In this document: in pieces, positions 17,290-26,842 of the stretch
How positions within the stretch are numbered: position 1 is the stretch's first letter
Layout of the letters: each line of letters begins with the position of its first letter
Source of the DNA: Pseudomonas vlassakiae
GTDB lineage: Bacteria; Pseudomonadota; Gammaproteobacteria; Pseudomonadales; Pseudomonadaceae
Assembly (NCBI RefSeq): GCF_014269035.2
Contig: NZ_JABWRP020000022.1
Span: forward strand, 1 to 64,000
DNA length: 64,000 nt
Direction: 5' to 3'
Position numbers and translations under genes: made by a program
Notes under the pieces: generated by a model
Seen by the model: only the letters and a program-made list of their open reading frames with translations
The model's database searches: none
What the model was told of the DNA's origin: nothing

Positions 17290-18792
17290 TCAGTCGATAC
17301 GCGGGTGCTGCTGCGCCAGCACCTGGCGCTTGGCCTCAAGCTCGGCGATCTGCGCGTCGATATCTTCGATCTTCTGCTCGATGTTGTCGTGATGCTCCTG
17401 CAACAGTTCGCGCGCTTCTTCGATGTCCGACGCAGCCGGCGCTGCGCCACGCAGCGGCTTGTTGGCGGTTTCCTTCATGGTCACGCCGGTGACCAGGCCG
17501 ACCACGGCGATCACCATCAGGTAGTAAGCCGGCATGTACAGGTTGCCGCTGCTTTCCACCAACCAGGCGGCGAGCGTCGGGGTCAAGCCGGCGATCAGCA
17601 CCGAGATGTTGAAGGCACTGGCCAGGGCGCTGTAGCGGATGTGCGTGGGGAACATCGCCGGCAAGGTCGAGGCCATCACACCAATGAAGAAGTTCAGCAG
17701 CACGGCGATGATCAGCAGGCCGGCGAAGATCAGCCCCAGCGCGCCGCTGTTGATCAGCATGAACGCCGGGATGGCCAGGGCGAACAGCCCGACGCTGCCG
17801 ACCACGATGAACGGGCGGCGGCCATACTTGTCGCTCAGCAGGCCGATGATCGGCTGCACGAACAGCATGCCGACCATGATCGCGATGATGATCAGCACGC
17901 CGTGGTCTTCGCTGTAGTGCAAGTTGTGCGACAGGTAGCTGGGCATGTAGGTGAGCAGCATGTAATAGGTGACGTTGGTGGAGATCACCACGCCGATGCA
18001 GGTGATCAGGCTGCGCCAGTGCTGGGTGGCAACCTCCTTGAACGACACCTTCGGCCCCGAGGCCAGGCCTTCGCGGTCACCCTGCTCGAGTTTGTCCACG
18101 TGTTGCTGGAACGCGGGGGTTTCTTCCAGGGCGTGGCGCAGGTAGAGGCCGATGATGCCCAGCGGCAAGGCCAGGAAGAACGGCAGACGCCAGCCCCATT
18201 CGAGGAACTTCTCTTCGCCGAGCACGGTGGAGATCAGCACGACCACCCCCGCCCCCAGGACAAAGCCGGCAATCGAGCCAAAGTCCAGCCAGCTGCCGAG
18301 GAAGCCACGCTTGCGGTCCGGGGCGTACTCGGCGACGAAAATCGATGCCCCGGTGTACTCCCCGCCCACCGAGAAGCCTTGGGCCATCTTCGCCAGCAAC
18401 AACAAGATCGGCGCCCAGATGCCGATCGAGGCGTAGGACGGAATCAAGCCGATGGCAAAGGTGCTCAGCGACATGATCACGATGGTTGCGGCGAGGATCT
18501 TCTGGCGCCCGAAGCGGTCGCCCAGGGCGCCGAAGAACAGCCCGCCCAGCGGGCGAATCAGAAATGGCACCGAGAACGTGGCCAGTGCCGCGATCATCTG
18601 CACGCTGGGGTCGGCATTGGGGAAAAACACTTTGCCCAGTGCATAGGCGACGAAGCCGTAGACACCAAAATCGAACCATTCCATGGCGTTGCCCAGAGCG
18701 GCGGCGGTGATCGCCTTGCGCATCTTGGCGTCGTCGACGATGGTGATGTCCTTCAAACCGATCGGCTTGACACTTTTCTTGCGAGATTTCAT
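17290..18792 (-). CDS. proP: Proline/betaine:H+ symporter, MFS (ProP)
   Basis: A 500-residue MFS carrier, the same length as E. coli ProP. The core has the sugar-porter-like GDRFGRQK and RPLGGLFFGALGDR motifs and the GGEYTG block. The C-terminal tail (IEQKIEDIDAQIAELEAKR and then QQHPRID) is the antiparallel coiled coil that tunes osmotic activation in ProP. It should import proline, glycine betaine and related zwitterions at high osmolarity. ATG 18792 is chosen by comparison with family length; upstream codons lack a ribosome site. Confidence 0.93.
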   Translation of the reverse strand: MKSRKKSVKPIGLKDITIVDDAKMRKAITAAALGNAMEWFDFGVYGFVAYALGKVFFPNADPSVQMIAALATFSVPFLIRPLGGLFFGALGDRFGRQKILAATIVIMSLSTFAIGLIPSYASIGIWAPILLLLAKMAQGFSVGGEYTGASIFVAEYAPDRKRGFLGSWLDFGSIAGFVLGAGVVVLISTVLGEEKFLEWGWRLPFFLALPLGIIGLYLRHALEETPAFQQHVDKLEQGDREGLASGPKVSFKEVATQHWRSLITCIGVVISTNVTYYMLLTYMPSYLSHNLHYSEDHGVLIIIAIMVGMLFVQPIIGLLSDKYGRRPFIVVGSVGLFALAIPAFMLINSGALGLIFAGLLIIAVLLNFFIGVMASTLPAMFPTHIRYSALASAFNISVLIAGLTPTLAAWLVESSGNLYMPAYYLMVIAVVGLVTGVTMKETANKPLRGAAPAASDIEEARELLQEHHDNIEQKIEDIDAQIAELEAKRQVLAQQHPRID

Positions 18793-18905
18793 GCCCGTTT
18801 CCCTGTTGCTGATAGCTCTATGGGATCTGATACAACGGGACACTAAATAATTCAGCGCTTAGTGCTTTTTTGTCTGTGTTGAGTGATGTGTGGTGATGCG
18901 GAAAC

Positions 18906-18929
18906 CGAGCGCCGCCCGCGCGGCGCTCG
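18906..18929 (-). terminator. Hairpin downstream of hemB
   Basis: A perfect 10-bp stem CGAGCGCCGC/GCGGCGCTCG with a four-base loop lies 31 bases past the hemB stop. On the minus strand it is followed only by a short T run (GGTTTCC), so termination may be partial or Rho-assisted. Confidence 0.6.
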
Positions 18930-18959
18930 ATCTCGCCGGCGACAAACCTCTAGAGGCGA

Positions 18960-19934
18960 TCAGATCCCATCACGGGCCAGGTCCATGGCGAAATAGGTCA
19001 GGATCAGGTCGGCACCCGCGCGCTTGATCGCGCCGAGGCTTTCACGCACCACCCGGCCTTCATCGATGGCACCGGCCAGGCCGCCGAACTTGATCATCGC
19101 GTATTCGCCGCTTACCTGGTAGGCCGCCAGCGGCAGGCGCGACGCAGCGCGGATGTCGGCGATCACGTCGAGGTAGGCACCGGCCGGCTTGACCATCAGC
19201 ACATCGGCCCCTTCCTGCTCGTCGAGCAACGACTCACGCACCGCCTCACGGCGGTTCATCGGGTTCATCTGGTAGCTCTTGCGGTCGCCCTTGAGCGCGG
19301 TGCCACCCGCTTCACGGAACGGCCCATACAGCGACGAAGCGAATTTGGTGGAATAGGCCATGATCGCGGTGTCGTGAAAACCGGCACCGTCCAGGGCGCT
19401 GCGAATGGCCTGCACCTGGCCGTCCATCGCCGCCGACGGAGCGATGAAGTCGGCACCGGCAGCGGCGGCAATGACCGCCTGCTTGCCCAGGTTGGCCAGG
19501 GTGGCGTCGTTGTCCACGCCATGGTCGTGCAACACGCCGCAGTGGCCATGGCTGGTGTATTCGCAGAAGCAGGTGTCGGACATCACCACCATCTCCGGCA
19601 CGGTGTCCTTGCAGATGCGCGACATGCGCGCAACCAGGCCGTTCTCGTTCCAGGTGTCGCTGCCGGTGGCGTCCAGGTTGTGCGACACGCCGAAGGTCAT
19701 CACCGACTTGATGCCGGCGCGGGCATAGCGCTCGATTTCCTGGGCCAGGCGTTTTTCCGGGATGCGGTTGACACCCGGCATGCTGGTGATTGGCACGAAG
19801 TCATCGATGCCTTCTTCGACGAAGATCGGCAGGATCAGGTCTTCCAGGCGGAATTCGGTTTCCTGGAAGATCGTGCGCAGGGATTCGTTCTGGCGCAGGC
19901 GGCGGGGACGAACGGACGGGAAACGGTTGGACAT
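18960..19934 (-). CDS. hemB: Delta-aminolevulinic acid dehydratase (porphobilinogen synthase)
   Basis: A 324-residue enzyme that condenses two 5-aminolevulinate molecules into porphobilinogen in haem biosynthesis. The metal site CFCEYTSHGHCG is present, and both active-site lysines can be seen in AYSTKFASS and VLMVKPAGAYLD. RRLRQNESLR at the N-terminus is typical. The P. aeruginosa type uses Mg2+, so the metal in this copy needs checking against the DxCxC variants. It is transcribed alone toward proP, with a hairpin after the stop. Confidence 0.96.
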   Translation of the reverse strand: MSNRFPSVRPRRLRQNESLRTIFQETEFRLEDLILPIFVEEGIDDFVPITSMPGVNRIPEKRLAQEIERYARAGIKSVMTFGVSHNLDATGSDTWNENGLVARMSRICKDTVPEMVVMSDTCFCEYTSHGHCGVLHDHGVDNDATLANLGKQAVIAAAAGADFIAPSAAMDGQVQAIRSALDGAGFHDTAIMAYSTKFASSLYGPFREAGGTALKGDRKSYQMNPMNRREAVRESLLDEQEGADVLMVKPAGAYLDVIADIRAASRLPLAAYQVSGEYAMIKFGGLAGAIDEGRVVRESLGAIKRAGADLILTYFAMDLARDGI

Positions 19935-20061
19935 GACAGCTCCAGGGCATTTTTTAACGGCGTATACCTTATGCCTGTCGGGCGCCAGTGAAAAGGCCAG
20001 ATGACGAGATACTGCCTTGCGTCAAAGGCAATGGCCGGTTTTTGCCCGTGTGCGAGTGCAA

Positions 20062-20955
20062 TTACTGCATCCACGGCGGCGTCGGCTCTTCAGCCTTGGA
20101 CGGCCCATGCTCGGCCTCATCCCGCGCGGCACGGCGGCGGGCTTCATCGCGCAGGGTGGCGTCGATCTCGCGCATCACCCCGGCCACGTCGGCGGCATGG
20201 TCGTCTTCTTCGAATTGCCCGCTCAGTGGGCTGTCCGGGCGCAGTTCGCCAGCTTCGTACAACGCCCACATCTCATCGGCGTAGCGGGTGGCCTTGAGCT
20301 CCGGGGCAAAACGCCCGAAGTAATGCGCCATGTTCGCCACGTCCCGCTGCAGCATGCTGAACGCATGGTTGTTGCCCGCCGCGTCCACCGCCTGTGGCAG
20401 GTCGATGATCACCGGGCCGTCAGGGCCGAGCAGCACGTTGAATTCAGACAGGTCGCCATGCACCAGCCCGGCGCAGAGCATCAGCACGATCTGGCGGATG
20501 ACGAAGGCATGATGTTCACGGGCCTCTTCGGCCTCGAGGTGCACGTCGTTCAAGCGGGGCGCGGCATCGCCGTCGGCGTCGGTGACCAGTTCCATCAGCA
20601 GCACGCCATCCTGGAAGTCGTACGGCTTGGGTACCCGTACGCCGGCATTGGCCAGGCGGAACAGCGCCGCCACTTCGGCGTTCTGCCAGGCGTCTTCGGC
20701 TTCTTTGCGGCCGTACTTGCTGCCCTTGGCCATGGCCCGGGCCTGGCGGCTGTTGCGGACCTTGCGACCCTCCTGGTATTCGGCGGCCTGGCGGAAGCTG
20801 CGCTTGTTGGCCTCTTTGTAGACCTTGGCGCAGCGGACCTGGGCACCGCAGCGCACCACGTAAACGGCCGCTTCCTTGCCGCTCATCAAGGGCCGCAGTA
20901 CTTCGTCGACCAGGCCGTCTTCGATCAGTGGTTCGATTCGTTTTGGTGTCTTCAT
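20062..20955 (-). CDS. RIO-family serine protein kinase
   Basis: A 297-residue protein with a RIO1-type kinase fold: the ATP-binding lysine at Lys44 (CAKVYK), the RIO-specific KGSKYGRKEAEDAWQNAE block at about 78-95, the catalytic loop HGDLSEFN (His166-Asn173) and the metal-binding IIDLPQAVD (Asp185). The charged C-terminal tail ends in PPWMQ. RIO kinases occur in pseudomonads (PA4780-type) and can autophosphorylate; substrates are not established. ATG 20955 gives the conserved start MKTPKRIEPLIEDGLVDEV; upstream codons are poor candidates. Confidence 0.9.
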   Translation of the reverse strand: MKTPKRIEPLIEDGLVDEVLRPLMSGKEAAVYVVRCGAQVRCAKVYKEANKRSFRQAAEYQEGRKVRNSRQARAMAKGSKYGRKEAEDAWQNAEVAALFRLANAGVRVPKPYDFQDGVLLMELVTDADGDAAPRLNDVHLEAEEAREHHAFVIRQIVLMLCAGLVHGDLSEFNVLLGPDGPVIIDLPQAVDAAGNNHAFSMLQRDVANMAHYFGRFAPELKATRYADEMWALYEAGELRPDSPLSGQFEEDDHAADVAGVMREIDATLRDEARRRAARDEAEHGPSKAEEPTPPWMQ

Positions 20956-21023
20956 CAGGCTGCGTTCGGGGGTCCTGGCTGGGGTGGCCGATATCCTCTC
21001 ACAGGCGCAACATACCTCAAGGC

Positions 21024-22592
21024 TCACGCCTCACGGCTGTACACACCCTCCACCAACCGCAACACCCCAAGCGGATTGCCATCCTGCAACGCAGCCGGCA
21101 GCAAGCCATCCGGATAGTTCTGATAACACACCGGCCGCAAGAAACGATCAATGGCCAACGTCCCCACCGAGGTCCCCCGCGCATCGGACGTGGCCGGATA
21201 CGGCCCGCCGTGCACCATCGCATCGCTCACCTCGACCCCGGTCGGGTAACCGTTGACCAGCAGGCGGCCAGCCTTGCGTTCAAGCAACGGCACCAGTGCT
21301 GCGTACCGCTGCAGGTCCTGAGGTTCGGCAATCAGCGTGGCCGTCAGCTGGCCATGCAAGGCGCCCAATGCACGGCGCAGTTCGGCTTCGTCGGCCACTT
21401 CGACCACCACCGTGGTCGGGCCAAAGACCTCTTCCTGCAACAGCTCATCACCGCTCAGCAGCAAGCTGACATCGGCCTGGAACAGCTGCGCATGGGCCTG
21501 GCCACCGCACTGCTCAAGCCCAGCCAGGTGGCGTACGCCCGGGTGCTGGTGCAGGCGCGCCACGCCACTGGCATAGCTACGCAAGGTGCCGGCGTTGAGC
21601 ATGGTCTGCCCTGGCTGATCGGCCATGCGTGCAGCCAGGGCGGCCACGAACGCCGAGAACGCTGGCCCCGCCATGCCGATAACCAGGCCCGGGTTGGTGC
21701 AGAACTGCCCGCAACCCAGCACCACCGAAGCCGCCAGCTCCGCCGCTACCTGCTCACCCCTGGCCTGCAACGCCGCCGGCAGTACCAATACCGGGTTGAT
21801 GCTGCTCATCTCGGCAAACACCGGGATCGGCTGCGGGCGCGCTGCCGCCAGGTCGCACAAGGCCCGGCCACCCTTGAGCGAGCCAGTGAAGCCGACCGCC
21901 TGGATCGCCGGGTGGCGCACCAGCGCTTCGCCCACACCGGCGCCATAAATCATGTTGAACACACCGGCCGGCATGCCGGTGGCCTCGGCCGCGCGCTGGA
22001 TGGCTTCACCGACGTATTCGGCAGTGGCCATGTGGCCGCTGTGGGCCTTGACCACCACCGGGCAACCGGCAGCCAGCGCGGCAGCGGTATCGCCGCCTGC
22101 CGTGGAGAACGCCAGCGGGAAGTTGCTGGCGCCGAATACCGCCACCGGGCCGACGCCGGTGCGGTACTGGCGCAGGTCAGGGCGCGGCAGCGGCTGGCGC
22201 TGGGGCTGGGCGCGGTCGATGCGGGCGCCCAGGTAGTCGCCACGGCGTAGCACCTGGGCGAACAGGCGCAGCTGGTTGCTGGTGCGGCTGCGTTCGCCCT
22301 GGATGCGGGCGGCAGGCAAGGCGGTTTCGCGGCAGACCGTGTCGATGAAGGCCTCGCCAAGCGCATCCAGCTGCCCGGCAATGGCATCCAGAAACTGCGC
22401 ACGGCGCTCTGGCGCCAAGCCGTTGTATTCGGCAAAAGCCTGCTCGGCGGCGCAGGCGGCGGCATCCATCTCGTCAGGCGTGGCCTGGGTGAAGACGACC
22501 GGCAGGGCCTCGCCCGTGCGTGCATCGAAACTCTGCAGGCGCACGCTGCCTGCGGCGCTGCGGGCGCCGCCGATGAAGTTGCTTCCCGACAT
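21024..22592 (-). CDS. 2-oxoglutarate semialdehyde dehydrogenase
   Basis: A 522-residue aldehyde dehydrogenase of the alpha-ketoglutaric semialdehyde (KGSADH) subgroup. Catalytic motifs: FGASNFPLAFS (oxyanion Asn), FAEMSSINP (general base Glu), GCGQFCTNPGL (nucleophile Cys). It oxidises 2-oxoglutarate semialdehyde to 2-oxoglutarate with NAD(P)+, the last step of non-phosphorylating pentonate or hexarate degradation. ATG 22592 follows an AGGAG. It is the last gene of the minus-strand operon after the FAH enzyme and MFS carrier. Confidence 0.9.
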   Translation of the reverse strand: MSGSNFIGGARSAAGSVRLQSFDARTGEALPVVFTQATPDEMDAAACAAEQAFAEYNGLAPERRAQFLDAIAGQLDALGEAFIDTVCRETALPAARIQGERSRTSNQLRLFAQVLRRGDYLGARIDRAQPQRQPLPRPDLRQYRTGVGPVAVFGASNFPLAFSTAGGDTAAALAAGCPVVVKAHSGHMATAEYVGEAIQRAAEATGMPAGVFNMIYGAGVGEALVRHPAIQAVGFTGSLKGGRALCDLAAARPQPIPVFAEMSSINPVLVLPAALQARGEQVAAELAASVVLGCGQFCTNPGLVIGMAGPAFSAFVAALAARMADQPGQTMLNAGTLRSYASGVARLHQHPGVRHLAGLEQCGGQAHAQLFQADVSLLLSGDELLQEEVFGPTTVVVEVADEAELRRALGALHGQLTATLIAEPQDLQRYAALVPLLERKAGRLLVNGYPTGVEVSDAMVHGGPYPATSDARGTSVGTLAIDRFLRPVCYQNYPDGLLPAALQDGNPLGVLRLVEGVYSREA

Positions 22593-22621
22593 GCTTGACT
22601 CCTGTGACAACGATTGAAGGC

Positions 22622-23611
22622 TCAAAGGCTTTTCACCAGGCCTGGGCGCACCGCGTGTTCAGAGGCAACGATGCCATTGCGCAGCGGCTCGCCGAAGGCG
22701 TCCAGGCTGATTTCGAACGTGTCCCCCGGCCGGGCCTGGATGCCGTCGGCGAACGACAGCGTGGCGGTGCCGAAATAATGCACATGGACATCGCCCGGGC
22801 GCAGGAACTGGCGGTACTTGAAGTGGTGGAACTCCAGGTTTTCGAAGCTGTGACACATGTTCTGCTCACCGGACAGGAACGGCTTGCTCCACAGCTCCCG
22901 GCCGTCGCGCAAGATGCGGCTGCGGCCTTCCAGGTGCGCCGGCAGCGCGCCCAGGCGCAGTTCCGGGCCGAAGCTGCAGGCGCGCAGCTTGGAATGCGCC
23001 AGGTACAGGTAGTTGCGCCGCTCCATCACGTGGTCGGAGAACTCGTTGCCCAGCGCGTACCCCAGGCGGAACGGCGTGCCGCCCTCGCCAATCACATACA
23101 GCCCGACCAGCTCCGGCTCCTCGCCGGCATCTTCGGCAAAGGCCGGCAACGGCAAGTCGGCACCGGGGCGCACGACAATGGCGCCATCGCCCTTGTAGAA
23201 CCACTCCGGTTGCGCGCCCTCCTCGCCTGCGGGCGGCCGCCCGCCTTCAAGGCCCCACTGGAACATGCGCATGCTGTCGGTGACGGCACCCTCGGCCTGC
23301 TGCTGGTGCATCTTGTCGCGGGTGGCGGCGCTGCCCAGGTGAGTCAGGCCGGTGCCGGTGACCAGGCAGTGCGCCGGGTCTTCGTGGTCCAAAGGTGGCA
23401 GCACTCGGCCTTCGGCCAGGAGCGCCCGGTAGTCATGGCCCTCGCCCAGGCCCGCGGTCTGCACCTGGCTGACCAGGTCGCGGCCTGCAGCAATGGCCTG
23501 CAGGGCAAGTTCGCGGGTGCTGCTCACGCCGCGGATTTCCAGGGCGCGCTCGCCCTCCACCACGCCGACCCGGCGCTGGCCGGCGGCGGTTTCGAATTGG
23601 ATCAGTCGCAT
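22622..23611 (-). CDS. FAH-family sugar-acid enzyme (AraD1/GguC type)
   Basis: A 329-residue fumarylacetoacetate-hydrolase-fold protein. Acidic metal ligands are visible in GLYVIGEGG and EFSDHVMERRNYLYLAHSK. Related proteins called AraD1, GguC or XylX-like occur in sugar-acid clusters, where they dehydrate a 2-keto-3-deoxy-pentonate to 2-oxoglutarate semialdehyde. That fits between the upstream IlvD/EDD dehydratase and the downstream semialdehyde dehydrogenase. The exact sugar (arabonate, xylonate or a hexarate) is not resolved. Its start overlaps the end of the MFS gene by 10 bases. Confidence 0.82.
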   Translation of the reverse strand: MRLIQFETAAGQRRVGVVEGERALEIRGVSSTRELALQAIAAGRDLVSQVQTAGLGEGHDYRALLAEGRVLPPLDHEDPAHCLVTGTGLTHLGSAATRDKMHQQQAEGAVTDSMRMFQWGLEGGRPPAGEEGAQPEWFYKGDGAIVVRPGADLPLPAFAEDAGEEPELVGLYVIGEGGTPFRLGYALGNEFSDHVMERRNYLYLAHSKLRACSFGPELRLGALPAHLEGRSRILRDGRELWSKPFLSGEQNMCHSFENLEFHHFKYRQFLRPGDVHVHYFGTATLSFADGIQARPGDTFEISLDAFGEPLRNGIVASEHAVRPGLVKSL

Positions 23612-24924
23612 GCTTGTGCTCGCTTGTCGGTTGCAATGTTCACGGATGCCTGGCGCTGGCGGCGCTCGAGGCGGTTGTAGACGACACCGGTCAGCACCAG
23701 CCCGAACAGCATCATCACGGCCAGGAAGTACAGGCCCGAGGACAGCTGGCCGGTGTGTTCCTTGAGCGCGCCGATGCCGAACGGGCCGAGGTAGCCGCCG
23801 AGGTTGCCGATCGAGTTGATCAGGGCGATGCCGGCCGCCGCGCTGGCGCCGGAAAAGAAACGCCCAGGCAAGGTCCAGAAAATCGCCGTGCAGGAGAACA
23901 GCGCGAAAGCCACCAGGCACAACGCGGCCAGCTGCATCGCCGGCAGCGTCAGCCAGGCGCTGAGAAACAGCCCCGTCGCGCCCAACGCATACAGCAAGCC
24001 CAGGTGGCCATAGCGGTCGTTGAGGCGGTCGGAGCTGCGCGGGATGATCAACAGGCCGATGATGCCGAACAGGTACGGCACTGCCGAAACGAAGCCAGTC
24101 ACCAAGTCACTGCCACCGAACTGGTGAATCAGCGTCGGCAGCCACAGGCCCAAGCCATAGATGCTCAAGGTCACCGGCAGGTAGAACAGCGCCAGCAGCA
24201 ACACCCGGCCATCCTTCAGGGCGTGCAGCGGGTTGCCGTGGCGAGTCTGGCCGAACGCACGCTGGTCTTCGGCCAGCTGCTCCTTGAGCCAGCTGCGCTG
24301 CGCATCATCCAGCCAGCGCACCTTGTCCGGGCCGTCCGGCAGCAGGCGCAGGGTCGGCCAGGCCAACAACACGGCGGGGGCGCCGATGCAGATGAACAGC
24401 CACTGCCAGCCATGCAGGCCGAGGTTGCCATCCAGGCCCAGCAAGGCGCCCGACAGCGGCCCGGTGATCAGCATCGCCAGCGGTTGCGACAGGATGAAGA
24501 AGCCGAGGATCTTGCCGCGATGGCGCACCGGGTACCACTGGGTGATGTAGTACAGCACGCCAGGGAAGAACCCCGCCTCCGCCGCGCCGAGCAGGAAGCG
24601 CATCACATAGAAGCCGCTGGGCCCGGTGACGAACGCCATGCCGACGGTGATCGCCCCCCAGGTCAGCAGGATGCGGGCAAACCAGCGCCGTGCGCCAAAG
24701 CGATCGAGCAGCAGGTTGCTGGGGACTTCGAACAGAAAATAGCCGATGAAAAACAGCCCGGCACCCAGGCCGTAGGCCGCATCACCGAGGCCGATGTCGG
24801 CCCCCATGTGCAGCTTGGCAAAGCCCACCGCCGAACGATCGACGTAGGCCACCAGGTACAGCAGGACCAGAAAAGGGATGAGTTTCAGGGTGATCAGGCG
24901 GACGAGCCGCTGCTCCTGGATCAT
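23602..24924 (-). CDS. MFS transporter, anion:cation symporter family
   Basis: A 440-residue, 12-helix carrier of the ACS family (tartrate/galactarate/phthalate-type). Characteristic blocks: LYLVAYVDRSAVGFAKLHM in helix 1, YFLFEVPSNLLLDRFGARRW, and LGAAEAGFFPGVLYYITQWYP. It most likely imports the sugar acid degraded by the neighbouring enzymes. ATG 24924 is chosen because the first helix starts shortly after it. It is the first gene of the minus-strand operon and is divergent from the dehydratase, sharing the promoter with twin palindromes. Confidence 0.88.
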   Translation of the reverse strand: MIQEQRLVRLITLKLIPFLVLLYLVAYVDRSAVGFAKLHMGADIGLGDAAYGLGAGLFFIGYFLFEVPSNLLLDRFGARRWFARILLTWGAITVGMAFVTGPSGFYVMRFLLGAAEAGFFPGVLYYITQWYPVRHRGKILGFFILSQPLAMLITGPLSGALLGLDGNLGLHGWQWLFICIGAPAVLLAWPTLRLLPDGPDKVRWLDDAQRSWLKEQLAEDQRAFGQTRHGNPLHALKDGRVLLLALFYLPVTLSIYGLGLWLPTLIHQFGGSDLVTGFVSAVPYLFGIIGLLIIPRSSDRLNDRYGHLGLLYALGATGLFLSAWLTLPAMQLAALCLVAFALFSCTAIFWTLPGRFFSGASAAAGIALINSIGNLGGYLGPFGIGALKEHTGQLSSGLYFLAVMMLFGLVLTGVVYNRLERRQRQASVNIATDKRAQACD

Positions 24925-25010
24925 GGCGAGGTCTCCGATTGTTCTTGTAATGGGGACAGCACATGGCCGGGGTTTCATGGGCAGACCTCCGGCGCGGTGA
25001 AACTAGCATA

Positions 25011-25094
25011 TAGTATTACTATTTAAATCAACAAGCCTTCACAGTGATGATTTTTAGCGATAGAGTCGAAGCACAACGATAAATAGTAATACTA
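25011..25094. promoter_or_regulatory. Twin palindromic operators in the sugar-acid divergent promoter
   Basis: TAGTATTACTATTTA (25011-25025) and its exact reverse complement TAAATAGTAATACTA (25080-25094) lie at the two ends of the AT-rich promoter. Each copy contains an 11-bp palindrome TAGTA-N-TACTA, centred at 25016 and 25089, 73 bp or about seven helical turns apart. The form suits the FadR-type GntR regulator encoded at 26953, possibly by looping. Binding is inferred. Confidence 0.75.
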
Positions 25095-25108
25095 ATAAGG
25101 TGTCCGTC

Positions 25109-26842
25109 ATGTCTGATAGCAAACGCCCGCTGCGCTCCGCCCAATGGTTCGGCACCGCCGACAAGAACGGCTTCATGTACCGCAGCTGGATGAAGAACCA
25201 GGGCATTCCCGACCATGAGTTTCAGGGCAAGCCGATCATCGGCATCTGCAACACCTGGTCCGAGCTGACCCCGTGCAACGCGCACTTTCGCAAGATTGCC
25301 GAGCATGTGAAGAAAGGCGTGCTGGAGGCTGGCGGCTTCCCGGTGGAGTTCCCGGTGTTCTCCAGCGGCGAGTCCAACCTGCGCCCCACCGCGATGCTCA
25401 CCCGCAACCTGGCGAGCATGGACGTCGAAGAAGCCATTCGTGGCAACCCGGTGGACGCCGTGGTGCTGCTGACTGGCTGCGACAAGACCACCCCGGCCCT
25501 GCTGATGGGCGCCGCCAGCTGCGACGTGCCGGCGATCGTGGTCACCGGCGGGCCGATGCTCAACGGCAAGCACAAGGGCCGCGACATCGGCGCCGGCACC
25601 ATCGTCTGGCAGATGCACGAGGCCTACAAAGCCGGGCAGATCGACCTCAACGAATTCCTTTCGGCCGAAGCTGGCATGTCGCGTTCGGCAGGCACCTGCA
25701 ACACCATGGGCACCGCTTCGACCATGGCCTGCATGGCCGAGGCCCTGGGTACCTCGCTGCCGCACAATGCGGCGATCCCTGCGGTGGACTCGCGCCGTTA
25801 CGTGCTCGCTCACCTGTCGGGCATGCGCATCGTCGAGATGGTCAACGAGGACCTGCGCCTGTCGAAGATTCTTACCCGCGAAGCCTTCGAGAATGCCATC
25901 CGCGTCAACGCCGCCATTGGTGGCTCGACCAACGCGGTGATCCACTTGAAAGCCATCGCCGGGCGCATCGGCGTCGACCTGCAACTGGAAGACTGGACCC
26001 GCGTCGGCCGCGGCACGCCGACCCTGGTCGATCTGCAGCCGTCCGGGCGCTTCCTGATGGAAGAGTTCTACTATGCCGGTGGCCTGCCTGCCGTGATCCG
26101 TCGCCTGGGCGAGCACAACCTGCTGCCCCACCCCAGCGCGCTGACCGCCAATGGCAAGAGCCTGTGGCACAACTGCCAGAGCGCAGCGCTGTATGACGAA
26201 GCGGTCATCCGGCCGATCGACAAGCCGCTGGTGGCCGACGGCGGCATCTGCATCCTGCGCGGCAACCTCGCCCCCAAAGGCGCGGTGCTCAAGCCCTCGG
26301 CGGCAACCCCGGAACTGATGCGCCACCGTGGCCGTGCGGTGGTGTTCGAGAACTTCGAAGACTACAAGGCGCGCATCAACGACCCGGCGCTGGAGGTCGA
26401 TGCCAGCTCGGTGCTGGTGATGAAACATTGCGGCCCGAAGGGTTACCCGGGCATGGCCGAAGTCGGCAACATGGGCTTGCCAGCCAAGCTGCTGGCCCAG
26501 GGCGTGACCGACATGGTGCGCATCTCCGACGCGCGCATGAGCGGCACGGCGTATGGCACCGTGGTCCTGCATGTGGCCCCTGAAGCTGCGGCGGGTGGGC
26601 CGTTGGCGGCGGTACGCGAAGGTGACTGGATCGAACTGGACTGCCATGAGGGCCGCCTGCACCTGGATATTTCCGAGGCGGAACTGGCCGGCCGCCTGGC
26701 AGATCTGCAGGTGCCGCAGCCGTTGATCAGCGGGGGCTATGCGAAGTTGTACATCGACCATGTGATGCAGGCCGATGAAGGTTGTGACTTCGACTTTCTG
26801 GTGGGCTGCCGAGGCTCCGCTGTGCCCAGGCACTCCCACTGA
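25109..26842 (+). CDS. IlvD/EDD-family sugar-acid dehydratase (pentonate dehydratase type)
   Basis: A 577-residue dehydratase. Iron-sulfur ligand cysteines are seen in TGCDKTTPAL, the SAGTCNTMGTAS block and the early GICNTWSELTPC block. Its long C-terminal block NMGLPAKLLAQGVTDMVRIS and ARMSGTAYGTVVLH are typical of L-arabonate/D-xylonate dehydratases rather than of IlvD. It removes water from an aldonate to give a 2-keto-3-deoxy acid, feeding the FAH enzyme and the semialdehyde dehydrogenase divergent from it. ATG 25109 has AAGG upstream; a GTG at 25100 would add three residues. Confidence 0.9.
   Translation: MSDSKRPLRSAQWFGTADKNGFMYRSWMKNQGIPDHEFQGKPIIGICNTWSELTPCNAHFRKIAEHVKKGVLEAGGFPVEFPVFSSGESNLRPTAMLTRNLASMDVEEAIRGNPVDAVVLLTGCDKTTPALLMGAASCDVPAIVVTGGPMLNGKHKGRDIGAGTIVWQMHEAYKAGQIDLNEFLSAEAGMSRSAGTCNTMGTASTMACMAEALGTSLPHNAAIPAVDSRRYVLAHLSGMRIVEMVNEDLRLSKILTREAFENAIRVNAAIGGSTNAVIHLKAIAGRIGVDLQLEDWTRVGRGTPTLVDLQPSGRFLMEEFYYAGGLPAVIRRLGEHNLLPHPSALTANGKSLWHNCQSAALYDEAVIRPIDKPLVADGGICILRGNLAPKGAVLKPSAATPELMRHRGRAVVFENFEDYKARINDPALEVDASSVLVMKHCGPKGYPGMAEVGNMGLPAKLLAQGVTDMVRISDARMSGTAYGTVVLHVAPEAAAGGPLAAVREGDWIELDCHEGRLHLDISEAELAGRLADLQVPQPLISGGYAKLYIDHVMQADEGCDFDFLVGCRGSAVPRHSH

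Noticed and set aside
17305..18846. A 513-codon open frame antisense to proP
   Set aside because: Extremely rich in Asp, Gln, His and Arg, as expected for the complement of a membrane-protein gene; no family match.
18841..18871. CACTAA/TTAGTG stem followed by six T on the plus strand, which looks like a terminator
   Set aside because: No plus-strand gene ends nearby; the stem has only six base pairs and lies in the proP leader. Probably chance or part of proP control.
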